A DNA stretch of 29,508 bases. It comes from a virus. Shown here one piece after another: positions 1-6,715 of the stretch. The stretch's first letter is position 1. Each line of letters begins with the position of its first letter. Under the pieces are notes generated by a model. The model was not told the origin of the DNA. It saw nothing but the letters and a program-made list of their open reading frames with translations, and searched no databases. The position numbers were made by a program, and so were the translations under genes. Location of the stretch: positions 1 to 29,508 of IMG/VR virus record IMGVR_UViG_3300045051_001397; one strand, written 5' to 3'.

Positions 1-220
1 GAACGCGATACAGTGTAGGTTTACAGATAGGGTGAGATCCCAACTATCTGTCACGGGACTATTCGGGACTATGCGGGAAGTATTGGTACAAGCTGGTTTC
101 AGAAGTCTCTTAATCTTTTCTTAACTTAACTCCAAGCTCTTCTGTAGTGACGGAAGTTGAGATCTCGACTTCTGTAAACCTAAAACCCTTAATAATAGTG
201 ATTGTCATTTAGATAGGTAT
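1..220. other. Non-coding repeat-rich left edge; possible element end or control region
   Basis: No gene was found here. The stretch is AT-richer than the genes and dense in short repeats. TAGGTTTACAGA (16-27) is inverted at 171-182; ACAGATAG (24-31) is inverted at 44-51; CAGAAGTC (100-107) is inverted at 167-174; CGGGACTAT is directly repeated at 54-62 and 64-72. TTAACTCCAAGCTC at 126-139 recurs exactly at 2064-2077 in the control region left of the repressor. A TCTGT core appears four times in both orientations. Such clustering suits a transposase end or an operator array, but the exact terminus and any target duplication cannot be placed from this window. Confidence 0.4.
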
Positions 221-538
221 TCACCTGCGATCACCCGCGCTAGTTTTTGACTCGATCGCCTCGAACCGAGCGTCCCAAAGTCGATCGCGCATGGCGAGAT
301 CTTTTTCCGCCTGATCGCGGCTGTAAAGTTGCGTCGATAGGTTTTCTTGAATTTTTTTTACGTCCGCGGCGATCTCGCGTTGCCCGCTCTCCAAGTTTTC
401 GAGTTTGTTGCGGGTCGCCCCGAGGTTAAAGATCACGGTGGTGATCGTCAGGATGGCGGCGAGGATGGCGGCGATCGCTTGCGTTCTGTCTTCCCACGGG
501 TGAGTACGCTGGACGGGCTGTTTTCTGGCTCTAAACAT
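221..538 (-). CDS. Small membrane-anchored coiled-coil protein, possible lysis accessory
   Basis: The product is 105 residues. A basic N-terminus (MFRARKQP) is followed by one hydrophobic segment (about residues 24-43, rich in A, I, L, T) and then a charged, probably coiled-coil tail. This single-membrane-segment plus coiled-coil plan is seen in phage holin/spanin-type and tail-associated small proteins, but no family is recognised with certainty. An in-frame GTG at 562 exists, but it lies in a hairpin (557-579), whereas ATG at 538 has a good AAAAGGGG ribosome site, so 538 is preferred. The gene runs away from the neighbouring endolysin and has a copy of the dispersed palindrome centred 61.5 nt upstream of its start, as at three late genes. 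Confidence 0.6.
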   Translation of the reverse strand: MFRARKQPVQRTHPWEDRTQAIAAILAAILTITTVIFNLGATRNKLENLESGQREIAADVKKIQENLSTQLYSRDQAEKDLAMRDRLWDARFEAIESKTSAGDRR

Positions 539-556
539 GATTGGTTCCCCTTTTAC

Positions 557-579
557 CCTCACGATCGCCTATCGTGAGG
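557..579 (-). promoter_or_regulatory. Leader hairpin of the minus-strand lysis-like gene
   Basis: CCTCACGAT and ATCGTGAGG form a perfect 9-bp inverted repeat with a 5-nt loop. It lies between the palindrome at 590-609 and the start codon at 538. On the minus strand the box CGATCGTGAG resembles the CGATCGTGGAG and CGATAGTGAAA boxes found at the same place in the leaders of the terminase genes. Confidence 0.5.
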
Positions 580-589
580 CGTTGCTGTC

Positions 590-609
590 AGTGGCAAAAT
601 TTTGTCACT
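590..609. repeat. Dispersed 20-bp palindrome, copy 1
   Basis: AGTGGCAAAATTTTGTCACT, one mismatch from the consensus AGTGGCAAAATTTTGCCACT. It lies in the divergent gap between the minus-strand gene starting at 538 and the endolysin gene at 827. Its centre (599.5) is 61.5 nt from the minus-strand start codon. Confidence 0.8.
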
Positions 610-787
610 TTCGATGGCTTCGGCGGGTTGCCAGAATGATGCGTGCGGGTGGTCGATCGCTTCGCTGGTATAGGTTTCGCCGTGTTGCCGGGACTAGGAT
701 GCGCGCCCGCTCCCCGCGTAGCAAAAATCGCCCCCTGAAAAAGCGATCGGGTGGCGACGATGATCGGGGTGGTCATAAATGGGCGTT
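610..787. other. Intergenic stretch without a supported gene
   Basis: Open frames cross this stretch on both strands, but their products are rich in R, S, P and G without domain character, and neither has a convincing ribosome site. Several CGATCG words occur. I see no strong sigma-70 promoter for the downstream endolysin. Confidence 0.4.
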
Positions 788-807
788 GGGGCTTGATGCC
801 CCTTTTT
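788..807 (+). terminator. Rho-independent terminator-like hairpin
   Basis: GGGGC (788-792) and GCCCC (798-802) pair around a 5-nt loop and are followed directly by TTTTT. It ends 19 nt before the endolysin start codon, so it may stop upstream rightward transcription or act as an attenuator for the lysis gene. Confidence 0.55.
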
Positions 808-826
808 CCTAGTCGGAGGGGATGCC

Positions 827-1582
827 GTGGCGAAAGTTTTGAAGGCGACGAGAGATACCGTACTTAAGAATTACCCGATCGATAGTTCCAGTCCCGATCG
901 CCCCGCGGATTTCCTAGTGATTCCGGTCGGGGCGGGCGAGGCGATTCCGTATAACTGGATTCGGGCGAAGGGTGGTCACTGGCTTTTCGAGGGGATCGAA
1001 CCCCGAAAAGGTCGCTGGAACTGGTACGCTTTCCGATCGCATTTTGACGGGGCGGGGGTGGAGTCTCCCGTGGTGCGAAAGGATCAGTGCGAGGCGATCT
1101 TCGGGCGATCGGTCTCCGATCGCCAGTTCCAAGCACTCGATCGCTGTCTAAAACGTTTCGAGATAACCACGGTTCCCCGCGTTCGCCACTTTCTAGCCCA
1201 GATCGCCCACGAGAGCGGCGGACTTCGCTGGATGGTAGAACTGGCAAGCGGCGCGGCTTACGAGGGACGGCGCGACCTCGGCAATACCCGTCCCGGTGAC
1301 GGGGTCCGGTTTAAAGGGGTGGACGCGTTGCAGATGACCGGGCGTGCGAATTATCAGGCTTTCGCCGATTTCGTGGGCGATCCGAGGGTCATGGAAGGTT
1401 GGCGATACGTTCGCGATAACTACCTGTTTCTTCCTTCTGGATTCTGGTGGTATCGGAACGGGATGAACACGTTGATCGATCGGGGTGCGACCGTGGAGCG
1501 GGTAACGCGCCGGGTTAACGGCGGCTACAACGGACTCGCCGATCGCCGGAAATATTATGCGAAAGCTTGCGAGGTGATCTAG
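827..1582 (+). CDS. Phage endolysin, glycoside hydrolase 19-like, with N-terminal SH3-like region
   Basis: The 251-residue product is predicted to cut peptidoglycan during lysis. Residues 1-70 look like a small beta-rich binding domain (ends GRWNWYAF). From about 85 to the C-terminus it resembles GH19 chitinase/endolysin domains: FLAQIAHESGG (122-132) holds the likely catalytic E129, a second acid lies near residue 146 (YEGRRDLGN), and RFKG...LQMTGRANYQ (161-176) matches the GH19 substrate-cleft signature. The start is GTG at 827, chosen because GGAGGGG lies 5 nt upstream; an ATG at 822 is out of frame. No signal peptide is visible, so export would need a holin. It is followed directly by a small membrane protein gene. 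Confidence 0.85.
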   Translation: MAKVLKATRDTVLKNYPIDSSSPDRPADFLVIPVGAGEAIPYNWIRAKGGHWLFEGIEPRKGRWNWYAFRSHFDGAGVESPVVRKDQCEAIFGRSVSDRQFQALDRCLKRFEITTVPRVRHFLAQIAHESGGLRWMVELASGAAYEGRRDLGNTRPGDGVRFKGVDALQMTGRANYQAFADFVGDPRVMEGWRYVRDNYLFLPSGFWWYRNGMNTLIDRGATVERVTRRVNGGYNGLADRRKYYAKACEVI

Positions 1583-1822
1583 GTGATCAATCTCTTCGCT
1601 ACCCGAATGTTTTGGGGGATCGCCCTGACGCTGTTTCTGGCGATCTCGCCGAAGTTGCAGGAGATCGATAAGAAGAAATTCACGATCGGCGACTGGATCG
1701 CGGTGGCTTCCGCTCTCGCCTCGGCCGGATTGAATCTGATGGATTATCACGGCTCGGTTCCGGGGACGTACACGCCCAAGTGGTTGCCCGGGCGGAATCG
1801 AGAAGAGGGCGATTCTCGTTAG
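1583..1822 (+). CDS. Small membrane protein, holin-like
   Basis: The 79-residue product has a hydrophobic segment near the N-terminus (about residues 8-22, FWGIALTLFLAISP) and a second weaker one at about 36-52 (GDWIAVASALASAGLNL), then a polar tail with many charged residues. Size, two membrane segments and position immediately after the endolysin are typical of holins or cyanophage small membrane proteins; no specific holin family is recognised. The start is GTG right after the endolysin stop codon, with GAGGTGAT inside the end of the endolysin gene as ribosome site, so the two genes are probably translationally coupled. A strong terminator follows at 1873. Confidence 0.6.
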   Translation: MINLFATRMFWGIALTLFLAISPKLQEIDKKKFTIGDWIAVASALASAGLNLMDYHGSVPGTYTPKWLPGRNREEGDSR

Positions 1823-1872
1823 CTCGGAATTTATCGATAGTCATTCTCAATTGCAGTTTTGTGGGGTGTTTT

Positions 1873-1900
1873 TTCGGGGTGTAAGCCCCGAATTTCTTTT
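1873..1900 (+). terminator. Rho-independent terminator after the lysis block
   Basis: TTCGGGG (1873-1879) pairs with CCCCGAA (1886-1892) around a 6-nt loop, followed by TTTCTTTT. It closes the endolysin/holin-like unit and insulates the control region that follows. Confidence 0.85.
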
Positions 1901-1936
1901 GTGGTGAAGGTTCTGGCGTTTTTCGGTTCGATTTTA

Positions 1937-1990
1937 AAAGTGTAATGTTTCGCGTTTGTAACATTACACTTTCGGGATCGAACATTACAC
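1937..1990. repeat. AACATTACAC repeats: 13-bp inverted repeat plus a third copy
   Basis: AAAGTGTAATGTT (1937-1949) is perfectly inverted at 1960-1972, with a 10-nt spacer. AACATTACAC recurs at 1981-1990, exactly 21 bp after the 1960 copy. The near two-turn phasing and palindromic pair suit an operator for a dimeric repressor or a transposase/enhancer site. The region lies between the lysis terminator and the repressor block, where Mu-like phages carry operators and the transposition enhancer. Confidence 0.7.
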
Positions 1991-2037
1991 TCGCCCCGAT
2001 CGCCGATCGCCGAAACCATATCTACCAATAGGGTTTG

Positions 2038-2125
2038 CGAAGTTAACACCGAGAGTTCCGAAGTTAACTCCAAGCTCGACAGCAAACCCCGATCGCCTTG
2101 TAAGGCGCGGGTTTCCGAAGTTAAC
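2038..2125. repeat. Three direct repeats CGAAGTTAAC
   Basis: CGAAGTTAAC occurs at 2038-2047, 2059-2068 and 2116-2125; the first two are 21 bp apart. The second copy continues as TTAACTCCAAGCTC (2064-2077), which is repeated exactly at 126-139. The first and third continue as ACACC. Between copies two and three lies a hairpin (2084-2114): AAACCC/GGGTTT outside and CGCCTT/AAGGCG inside. Candidates are transposase-binding sites, an internal transposition enhancer, or operators. Confidence 0.65.
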
Positions 2126-2227
2126 ACCCGTGTGATTACAATCAGACCGCTTTTTCCCTCTAAGATGGAAAATAGTCGGTAAATAAGTAACTTTGTTCTG
2201 TCGTGTCTGTCTGGGGCAGATCTCTTC

Positions 2228-2491
2228 ATGGTGTTCGACGAGGAGTTAAAACGGAGTTTTTTAAATTTTTGCGAGTGCGATCTGGCGATCGACTGGCTGA
2301 AGTTCGCGGAAATCGAGCGCAAGGGAAATCGGGAAAAAGTTCTAAATCTCGATTTTCCGAACCCTCAACTCGCGAGCAAATTCTGGAGCCAGAGGTGGTT
2401 ACTCGTGTCCGCGGCGAGGCAGTTAAATTTAAGCCGAGACGTACTGTTCTCGGTACGGGGAGAGCGCTACGGACTGGCGCAGGTGGAATAG
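2228..2491 (+). CDS. Small protein of unknown function in the left control region
   Basis: The 87-residue product is not recognised. It is acidic at the N-terminus, has CEC near residue 16 and aromatic, probably helical segments (DWLKFAEIE, SKFWSQRWLLVSAARQLNL). No clear domain, signal peptide or membrane segment is seen. ATG at 2228 lacks a strong ribosome site. The gene converges with the repressor gene and shares a terminator with it at 2516-2543. Its place between the repeat arrays and the repressor would suit a regulator or superinfection gene, but this is only context. Confidence 0.5.
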   Translation: MVFDEELKRSFLNFCECDLAIDWLKFAEIERKGNREKVLNLDFPNPQLASKFWSQRWLLVSAARQLNLSRDVLFSVRGERYGLAQVE

Positions 2492-2515
2492 ATTTATTCG
2501 ATCGATTGAAGCGAC

Positions 2516-2550
2516 AAACCCAAGCCTTTCCGGGCTTGGGTTTTACTTTT
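2516..2550. terminator. Terminator between convergent genes
   Basis: AAACCCAAGCC (2516-2526) pairs perfectly with GGCTTGGGTTT (2533-2543) around a 6-nt loop; T-rich sequence follows on the plus strand. The A-rich left arm gives a short U-run on the minus strand, so it may also serve the repressor transcript. Confidence 0.85.
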
Positions 2551-2565
2551 GTCGCCCGCGCGGGG

Positions 2566-3180
2566 CTATAGGGCGATCGACGCGGCCTTTAGCCACTCGG
2601 ACTCGTGAAACGCCTCGCCGTTAGGGTCGAATAGTTCTCTCAAAACTCTTATTTCGTCGTCGGTGGGCGATTTCGTTCCCCGTCGGATCTCTTCTAGTTC
2701 CCGATCGCCCAAGCTCGCCAGTCCCCGCTCGCGCATCTCTTGAAGCTTTCGAGAGACCTCGCCCTCGGATACTTTATTGGCGATGCAGGAAAAATCGATC
2801 AATTCGGGGATTGTAGACATTTCAAGGGGATAGTTCTCGCTGGCTAGATCGATAAAATCGTACTCCGTTAAAGGTTTCTGCGTTCTCGGATCTTTGACGA
2901 ACCGAAGGGCGGCGATCGAGGCGATGGTGTTGTAGGTAGGCCACCCCGTCGAATTTTCCACGTTGCTGATCGTCCGTTTGGCGATCTTCTCGCCCACGTG
3001 AGTCTGAATTAAAACAACCAATTGATCCATCGACCATCCGTTTTGTTCCCGAGCTTGCCGAATCATCGCGCCGAGTCGCCGCAACCCTCTCTGCGTCCAC
3101 AGTTTAGCGTGACGGGTTCGAGGCGGAGCGGTGATGGCATCGTGTAGCGGGCTTCTCGATTTCGTGGCGATAGTTTTCAT
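2566..3180 (-). CDS. Phage repressor-like XRE-family HTH protein
   Basis: The 204-residue product has a basic N-terminus and a Cro/CI-type helix-turn-helix at about residues 35-85 (LGAMIRQAREQNGWSMDQLVVLI...KRTISNVENSTGWPTYNT). The rest is acidic and helical, without the Ser-Lys pair of LexA-type self-cleaving repressors, and ends with FDPNGEAFHESEWLKAA. It is divergent from the transposase operon, the usual place for the c repressor of a transposable phage, so the likely role is maintaining lysogeny by binding the 3181-3300 region. TACACT (minus strand, 3212-3207) could be its -10 box, and the palindrome TGTGATCACA lies just before its start. Confidence 0.8.
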   Translation of the reverse strand: MKTIATKSRSPLHDAITAPPRTRHAKLWTQRGLRRLGAMIRQAREQNGWSMDQLVVLIQTHVGEKIAKRTISNVENSTGWPTYNTIASIAALRFVKDPRTQKPLTEYDFIDLASENYPLEMSTIPELIDFSCIANKVSEGEVSRKLQEMRERGLASLGDRELEEIRRGTKSPTDDEIRVLRELFDPNGEAFHESEWLKAASIAL

Positions 3181-3184
3181 GGTC

Positions 3185-3215
3185 TGTGATCACAACCGAT
3201 AGCTTTAGTGTACAC
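3185..3215. promoter_or_regulatory. Palindromes in the repressor leader, candidate operators
   Basis: TGTGATCACA (3185-3194) and GTGTACAC (3208-3215) are perfect palindromes next to the repressor start codon. They may be autoregulatory operators. The first resembles half of a CRP-type site, which I regard as coincidence. Confidence 0.45.
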
Positions 3216-3260
3216 GGTGTTTCGGTTGGTCGGAAGATCGAATAAGTTTTTTGAAAACTA

Positions 3261-3290
3261 TTGTGCAACTCAATGCACGAATGATATATT
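3261..3290 (+). promoter_or_regulatory. Candidate early promoter with embedded operator
   Basis: TTGTGC (3261-3266) and TATATT (3285-3290) are separated by 18 bp and could be the -35 and -10 boxes of the rightward early promoter. The spacer contains the inverted repeat GTGCA (3263-3267) and TGCAC (3274-3278), so a repressor bound there would block the polymerase. Downstream lie the ribbon-helix-helix gene, transposase and MuB. Confidence 0.55.
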
Positions 3291-3324
3291 TAAGGCGTTC
3301 TTCAAAAACCGCGGTTCGCTACTT

Positions 3325-3612
3325 ATGCCGAGATCTAGAAGGTACGCCCCAGCGCTTGTCGATCAGGAGAATCTGTTTCCCGAGTTGCCCCTGAGACAGA
3401 TCTTGGCACGCGAGAAAGGTAACGCGATAAGAATCCACCCGGAGGTCTCCCGACAACTTCACCGCATCTCGATCGAGGACGGAACCAGTATGAGCGAGGC
3501 GGCCGATCGCCTGATCCTGCTCGGGATAGCGGTTCGCCACTGTCACTCGATCTCCGATTCGCTGGGCGACCTGATCGACTTTTATCTAACCGATGAATTA
3601 AAAGCGGGTTGA
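3325..3612 (+). CDS. Ribbon-helix-helix DNA-binding protein, ner-like position
   Basis: The 95-residue product carries a likely RHH domain at about residues 36-72: a short strand NAIRIHPE followed by two helices with ISIEDGTSMSEAADRLILLGI, the pattern of MetJ/Arc-type proteins. It is probably a small transcription regulator of the early operon, in the place that Ner holds in Mu, though Ner itself is an HTH protein. The frame stays open upstream to a GTG at 3208, but that start lies inside the promoter, so ATG 3325 is preferred, although its ribosome site is weak. The transposase gene begins 4 nt after its stop. Confidence 0.65.
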   Translation: MPRSRRYAPALVDQENLFPELPLRQILAREKGNAIRIHPEVSRQLHRISIEDGTSMSEAADRLILLGIAVRHCHSISDSLGDLIDFYLTDELKAG

Positions 3613-3616
3613 ATCC

Positions 3617-5698
3617 ATGTCGGAATGGTGCAGGCTACAGGATTTTTTAGGATTGCCCGATCTCCCCACCTCTTATACGGGACTGCGGAAGAAAGCCGAT
3701 CGCGAGGGTTGGAAGTGCCGGGCGCGCGAGGGGCGGGGCGGCGGTTGGGAATACTCGATCGACTCCCTGCCCGCCCCGGCCCGCGCGGCGTTGATCGTCC
3801 GCGACGCGACGAGGGAGACGCTGGAGAATCCCCCGCTCCTACAGGGATTCGGCGGCGTAGATAAGGAACGGGCGTGGGCGAATCTCCAGATCCTGCAAGC
3901 GTTCGACCAATTTTGCGAGCAGTACGGCGAGGGGCAGTTGCAACTCGCGCTAGAACTGCAATTCTGCGAGCTTTACAACCAGCGCGAGTTAATCAGTATC
4001 GCCCCGAAGGTCTTCGATTTATTTCCCACGATCAGTCGATCGAAATTATGTCGGGATCGCAAGGCGTTTCAGACCGAGGGGGTGCGCGCCCTCGGGAAGG
4101 CTTCCCGCCGATCGGGCGAGATCGATTCCTATCCCGAGGTGGGCGAGGCTCTGGAAGTGTGCGTGGCGGCCGGGCGCGGGCGCTGGAACCCGAAACAGAT
4201 CCTTAAAGCGCTACAAACGACTTTCGAGAAATTACCTTTCTATCCCTCGCTATCGCAGATCCGCCGGTGGCTGGCCCGATTCGCTACAGAGTGCCGCCAC
4301 AAATTAATTCAGTACCGATCGGAGGCGGAATCGCGGAACAAGCTTCTCCCCGCTTTCGGCAAGGCGAGCGCGGGTATCACCGAACCCAATCAACTCTGGG
4401 AACTCGATGACACGAAGCAAGACCTGATCCTCGAATATCAAGAGGACGGGGAGTGGAAGGAGAAACGCTTCGCGCTCGTGGGGGCGATCGACGTTTTCAC
4501 CCGTCGCCGCAAGTTCCAGATCTATCCCACGGCGAACTCGGAAGCGGTGCTTCTCCTCCTGCGCCGCTGTATCCTCGACTGGGGTAAACCGGGCGCGGTA
4601 AAAACCGACAACGGCAAGAACTATATTTCCGAGCGCGTCGAGCTTTTTTTGAGAGCGCTCGACATCGGGGTTAATCGCTGTGACCCCTACAATCCCCAGC
4701 AAAAACCCCACATAGAAAGACTCTTCCGCACGCTTCAACACGGGGAGTTCGAGATGCTTCCGGGGTATTGCGGGCATAACGTGGCCGAACGGCAGTCGAT
4801 CCGCGAGGCCGATAACGCGCTCCGATTGCGGATGGAGCCGGAAGCGTTTCAGGAGTGGCTCGATCGCTGGTGCGAGAAAGCCCACCTAGAGGGCAGTAAA
4901 GGTCTCGAAGGCCGTAGCCCGATCGAGGTGCTGGCGACGGCGATCCGCTCCGGGTGGAAAGCGCGCGAGGTGGCCGACGAGCGGGCGCTCGACTTCCTGA
5001 TCCTGCCGGTGAAATCCCGCAAGGTGCAGAAAGGCGGCATCCAGATCAATAACCGCTGGTACATCGCGGGCGAACTCGGTCGGATGGTGGGCAAAGAGGT
5101 TCACTGTCGCTGGCATCCCGACGACCCGAACCGAATTTACGTGTACGACTCCGAGGAACTCGACAGAATGCTGTGCGTGGCTCTAGCCGCGGAACCGCTC
5201 TCGGAGGAACAGCAGGCGCGACTCGCGGCGGCGGCGAAAACCGAGTACCGCCTAGCGAAAGAAGAGGTTTCGGCCAAGCGCAAGCAGGCCAAGCAGTTGA
5301 AGCGGATGGTGGAGTCAGATCCCGCTCAACTCGTGAAAGTTTCTAAGGCGGGTAACGTCGAGATCCGATCGCCCCGCGTCCCCGTGACGAGAGCGATCGA
5401 TCCCTTCTTCCCCCCGGCTCCGCCCGCGGAACCGGGGCGGGAACCCGCGCCTAGAAATCGGGAGAGTGGCAAAGTTTTGCCACCTCCCGAGACCAAAACC
5501 CCCCAACAGCTATTTCAGGAGCAATCGGGCCGATACCGATCGCTGTTGGAGTATCGAGTTCTCGAAGGAGGTGATCTAAACGAGGAAGAAGAAGATTTCG
5601 TTGCTTTCTGGGAAGAGATCTATCCAGCCGCGGCGAAAGCGCAGAAAGAAGCCGTTAGCCGGAAGAAAACTTACGCTCTTACCGGCTTTTACGACTAA
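3617..5698 (+). CDS. MuA-type DDE transposase
   Basis: The 693-residue product catalyses strand transfer for phage integration and replicative transposition. Residues 1-60 match the Mu DNA-binding HTH domain (GLPDLPTSYTGLRKKADREGWKCRAREGRGGGWEY is split by the wing). The RNase-H-like core has D264 (WELDD), D331 (VKTDNGKNY) and E367 (KPHIERLF); the 35 residues between the last two are typical of the DDE superfamily. The Mu-transposase C-terminal beta domain follows (about 455-515), then a coiled, basic region and a Pro-rich linker (600-650) with an acidic tail likely to contact MuB. Length is close to MuA (663). A palindrome copy lies in the linker-coding DNA at 5465-5484. MuB follows after 54 nt. 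Confidence 0.95.
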   Translation: MSEWCRLQDFLGLPDLPTSYTGLRKKADREGWKCRAREGRGGGWEYSIDSLPAPARAALIVRDATRETLENPPLLQGFGGVDKERAWANLQILQAFDQFCEQYGEGQLQLALELQFCELYNQRELISIAPKVFDLFPTISRSKLCRDRKAFQTEGVRALGKASRRSGEIDSYPEVGEALEVCVAAGRGRWNPKQILKALQTTFEKLPFYPSLSQIRRWLARFATECRHKLIQYRSEAESRNKLLPAFGKASAGITEPNQLWELDDTKQDLILEYQEDGEWKEKRFALVGAIDVFTRRRKFQIYPTANSEAVLLLLRRCILDWGKPGAVKTDNGKNYISERVELFLRALDIGVNRCDPYNPQQKPHIERLFRTLQHGEFEMLPGYCGHNVAERQSIREADNALRLRMEPEAFQEWLDRWCEKAHLEGSKGLEGRSPIEVLATAIRSGWKAREVADERALDFLILPVKSRKVQKGGIQINNRWYIAGELGRMVGKEVHCRWHPDDPNRIYVYDSEELDRMLCVALAAEPLSEEQQARLAAAAKTEYRLAKEEVSAKRKQAKQLKRMVESDPAQLVKVSKAGNVEIRSPRVPVTRAIDPFFPPAPPAEPGREPAPRNRESGKVLPPPETKTPQQLFQEQSGRYRSLLEYRVLEGGDLNEEEEDFVAFWEEIYPAAAKAQKEAVSRKKTYALTGFYD
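5465..5484. repeat. Dispersed 20-bp palindrome, copy 2, inside the transposase gene
   Basis: AGTGGCAAAGTTTTGCCACC, two mismatches from consensus, extended on both sides by GGGAG/CTCCC (5460-5488). It encodes the stretch ESGKVLPPP in the low-complexity linker of the transposase, a place that tolerates insertion. Confidence 0.7.
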
Positions 5699-5704
5699 TA
5701 AAAA

Positions 5705-5724
5705 CCCCCGTCGCCAAACGGGGG
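5705..5724 (+). other. Hairpin between transposase and MuB genes
   Basis: CCCCCGT (5705-5711) pairs with ACGGGGG (5718-5724) around a 6-nt loop. There is no U-run, so it is more likely a processing or mRNA-stability structure, or a weak attenuator setting the A:B ratio, than a full terminator. Confidence 0.6.
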
Positions 5725-5752
5725 AGTCAAATCAAAAAAGGATACGACCATT

Positions 5753-6496
5753 ATGAAGGACATAACCGTCCGAACTTCTAGCTACAAACTGATCGAGTCC
5801 GGGATACTGTGGCTCGTTACCGAGCGTCGCGAAAAGCTGGGACTCGTTTTCGGGGAGCCGGGCTACGGAAAAACCTCGGCGATCCGCGATCTCTGTCGCG
5901 AACACAAGGGAATCTACGTCGAGGCTATCAAAGGATCTTCTCCCTGTTTCCTCGCTAATTCTATTCTGAAAGCGGCGACCGGGCAGAAAATCCCGAGTTT
6001 CGCCGGCGCGCTCGAAACTTTAATCGAATATCTCCAGCAATCCAAGCGGATCGTGTTTATCGACGAGGCGGAGCGGATCGTCGATCGGGCCGACCTGATC
6101 GAGACGATCCGAACCCTCCACGATCAGGGGAACGTGCCGGTGATCCTCGTCGGCATGACGGGGATCGCCTCCAAGATTCAGGCGCGACCCCTCTTTTTCG
6201 ATCGCTTCCGCTATATGTCCCAGGTCTCTCCCGCCTCGCTAGACGACGTGAGATTGATCGCCGGACTGGCGGGGACGGAAAGACTTCCTCTAGCGATCGA
6301 GGGCGACCTACTGAACGCGATTTACCGAGATCCGCGGGTAGCCCGCAACTGCCGCCGGATCGCGTGGGCGATCGGGGAGGTGGAAAAATTCGCCCTATCG
6401 AATCAGAAGCGGGCGATCGGGCTGAAAGAGTGGGGCGATCGCCCGTTCATCCCGGAGTTCTCGGGAGTGGGCAACGTTATCGCGATGGCGAGGTAG
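5753..6496 (+). CDS. MuB-type AAA+ ATPase, transposition target selector
   Basis: The 247-residue product is an AAA+ ATPase that should bind target DNA, deliver it to the transposase and stimulate strand transfer. Walker A is GEPGYGKTS (about residues 34-42), Walker B is IVFIDEAE (about 99-106), and an arginine-finger-like DRFRYMSQ follows near 150. It is shorter than MuB (312) because it lacks the N-terminal HTH domain of MuB; DNA binding must come from the ATPase itself or the basic C-terminal part. The order A-B and the small early genes after it match transposable phages. Confidence 0.92.
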   Translation: MKDITVRTSSYKLIESGILWLVTERREKLGLVFGEPGYGKTSAIRDLCREHKGIYVEAIKGSSPCFLANSILKAATGQKIPSFAGALETLIEYLQQSKRIVFIDEAERIVDRADLIETIRTLHDQGNVPVILVGMTGIASKIQARPLFFDRFRYMSQVSPASLDDVRLIAGLAGTERLPLAIEGDLLNAIYRDPRVARNCRRIAWAIGEVEKFALSNQKRAIGLKEWGDRPFIPEFSGVGNVIAMAR

Positions 6497-6715
6497 GTGG
6501 GCGTGCGACAGCAGATCCTCGCCGAAGTCGATACCCCGTGGTTCGTGATCGCGTGTTGGGACGGGAAAGCCCGCCGGGTGCGGTTCCGATGCCGATCGAA
6601 AGCGGAGGCTTTTCAGTGGTGCGGGTGGATTCTCCGGTTCGAGCCGGAAACGAATCCCGAGGTTATTTCGCGGAAACAATGGGAGGGACTGGAATGTTTG
6701 AAATCGAGCCGATAA
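6497..6715 (+). CDS. Small early protein of unknown function
   Basis: The 72-residue product is not recognised. It is rich in W, C and R (DTPWFVIACWDGKARRVRFRC...FQWCGWILRFEPETNPEV) and probably a compact beta-alpha domain. The GTG start directly follows the MuB stop; a second in-frame GTG at 6503 is possible. Its end overlaps the next gene by 22 nt, suggesting translational coupling within one early operon. The phrase on feeding a residue patch FRCRSKAEAF resembles small phage proteins that read adjacent sequence, but I assign no function. Confidence 0.55.
   Translation: MGVRQQILAEVDTPWFVIACWDGKARRVRFRCRSKAEAFQWCGWILRFEPETNPEVISRKQWEGLECLKSSR

Noticed and set aside
1-80. End of a Tn7-like or CRISPR-associated transposon
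   Set aside because: The TCTGTCA words recall such ends, but no TnsC/TniQ, Cas12k or CRISPR is present, and the transposase is clearly MuA-type.
537-812. Frames on both strands between the lysis-like genes
   Set aside because: Products are R/S/P-rich, cross the palindrome and the terminator, and lack ribosome sites.
1193-1750. 185-residue minus-strand frame opposite endolysin and holin-like genes
   Set aside because: Antisense shadow of two well-supported genes; product without domain character.
1937-2125. CRISPR-like array
   Set aside because: Repeats are only about 10-13 bp, partly inverted, few in number and without regular spacers or cas genes.
1831-2322. 163-residue minus-strand frame across the control region
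   Set aside because: It runs through a terminator, both repeat arrays and the start of another gene; long only because the region has few stops.
3185-3194. CRP-type site TGTGATCACA
   Set aside because: Real CRP sites have a 6-bp spacer between the half-sites; here they abut. More likely a phage operator.
4304-4885. Long minus-strand frame (193 residues) opposite the transposase
   Set aside because: It mirrors the catalytic core of the transposase, has no ribosome site or domain, and results from GC-rich codons.
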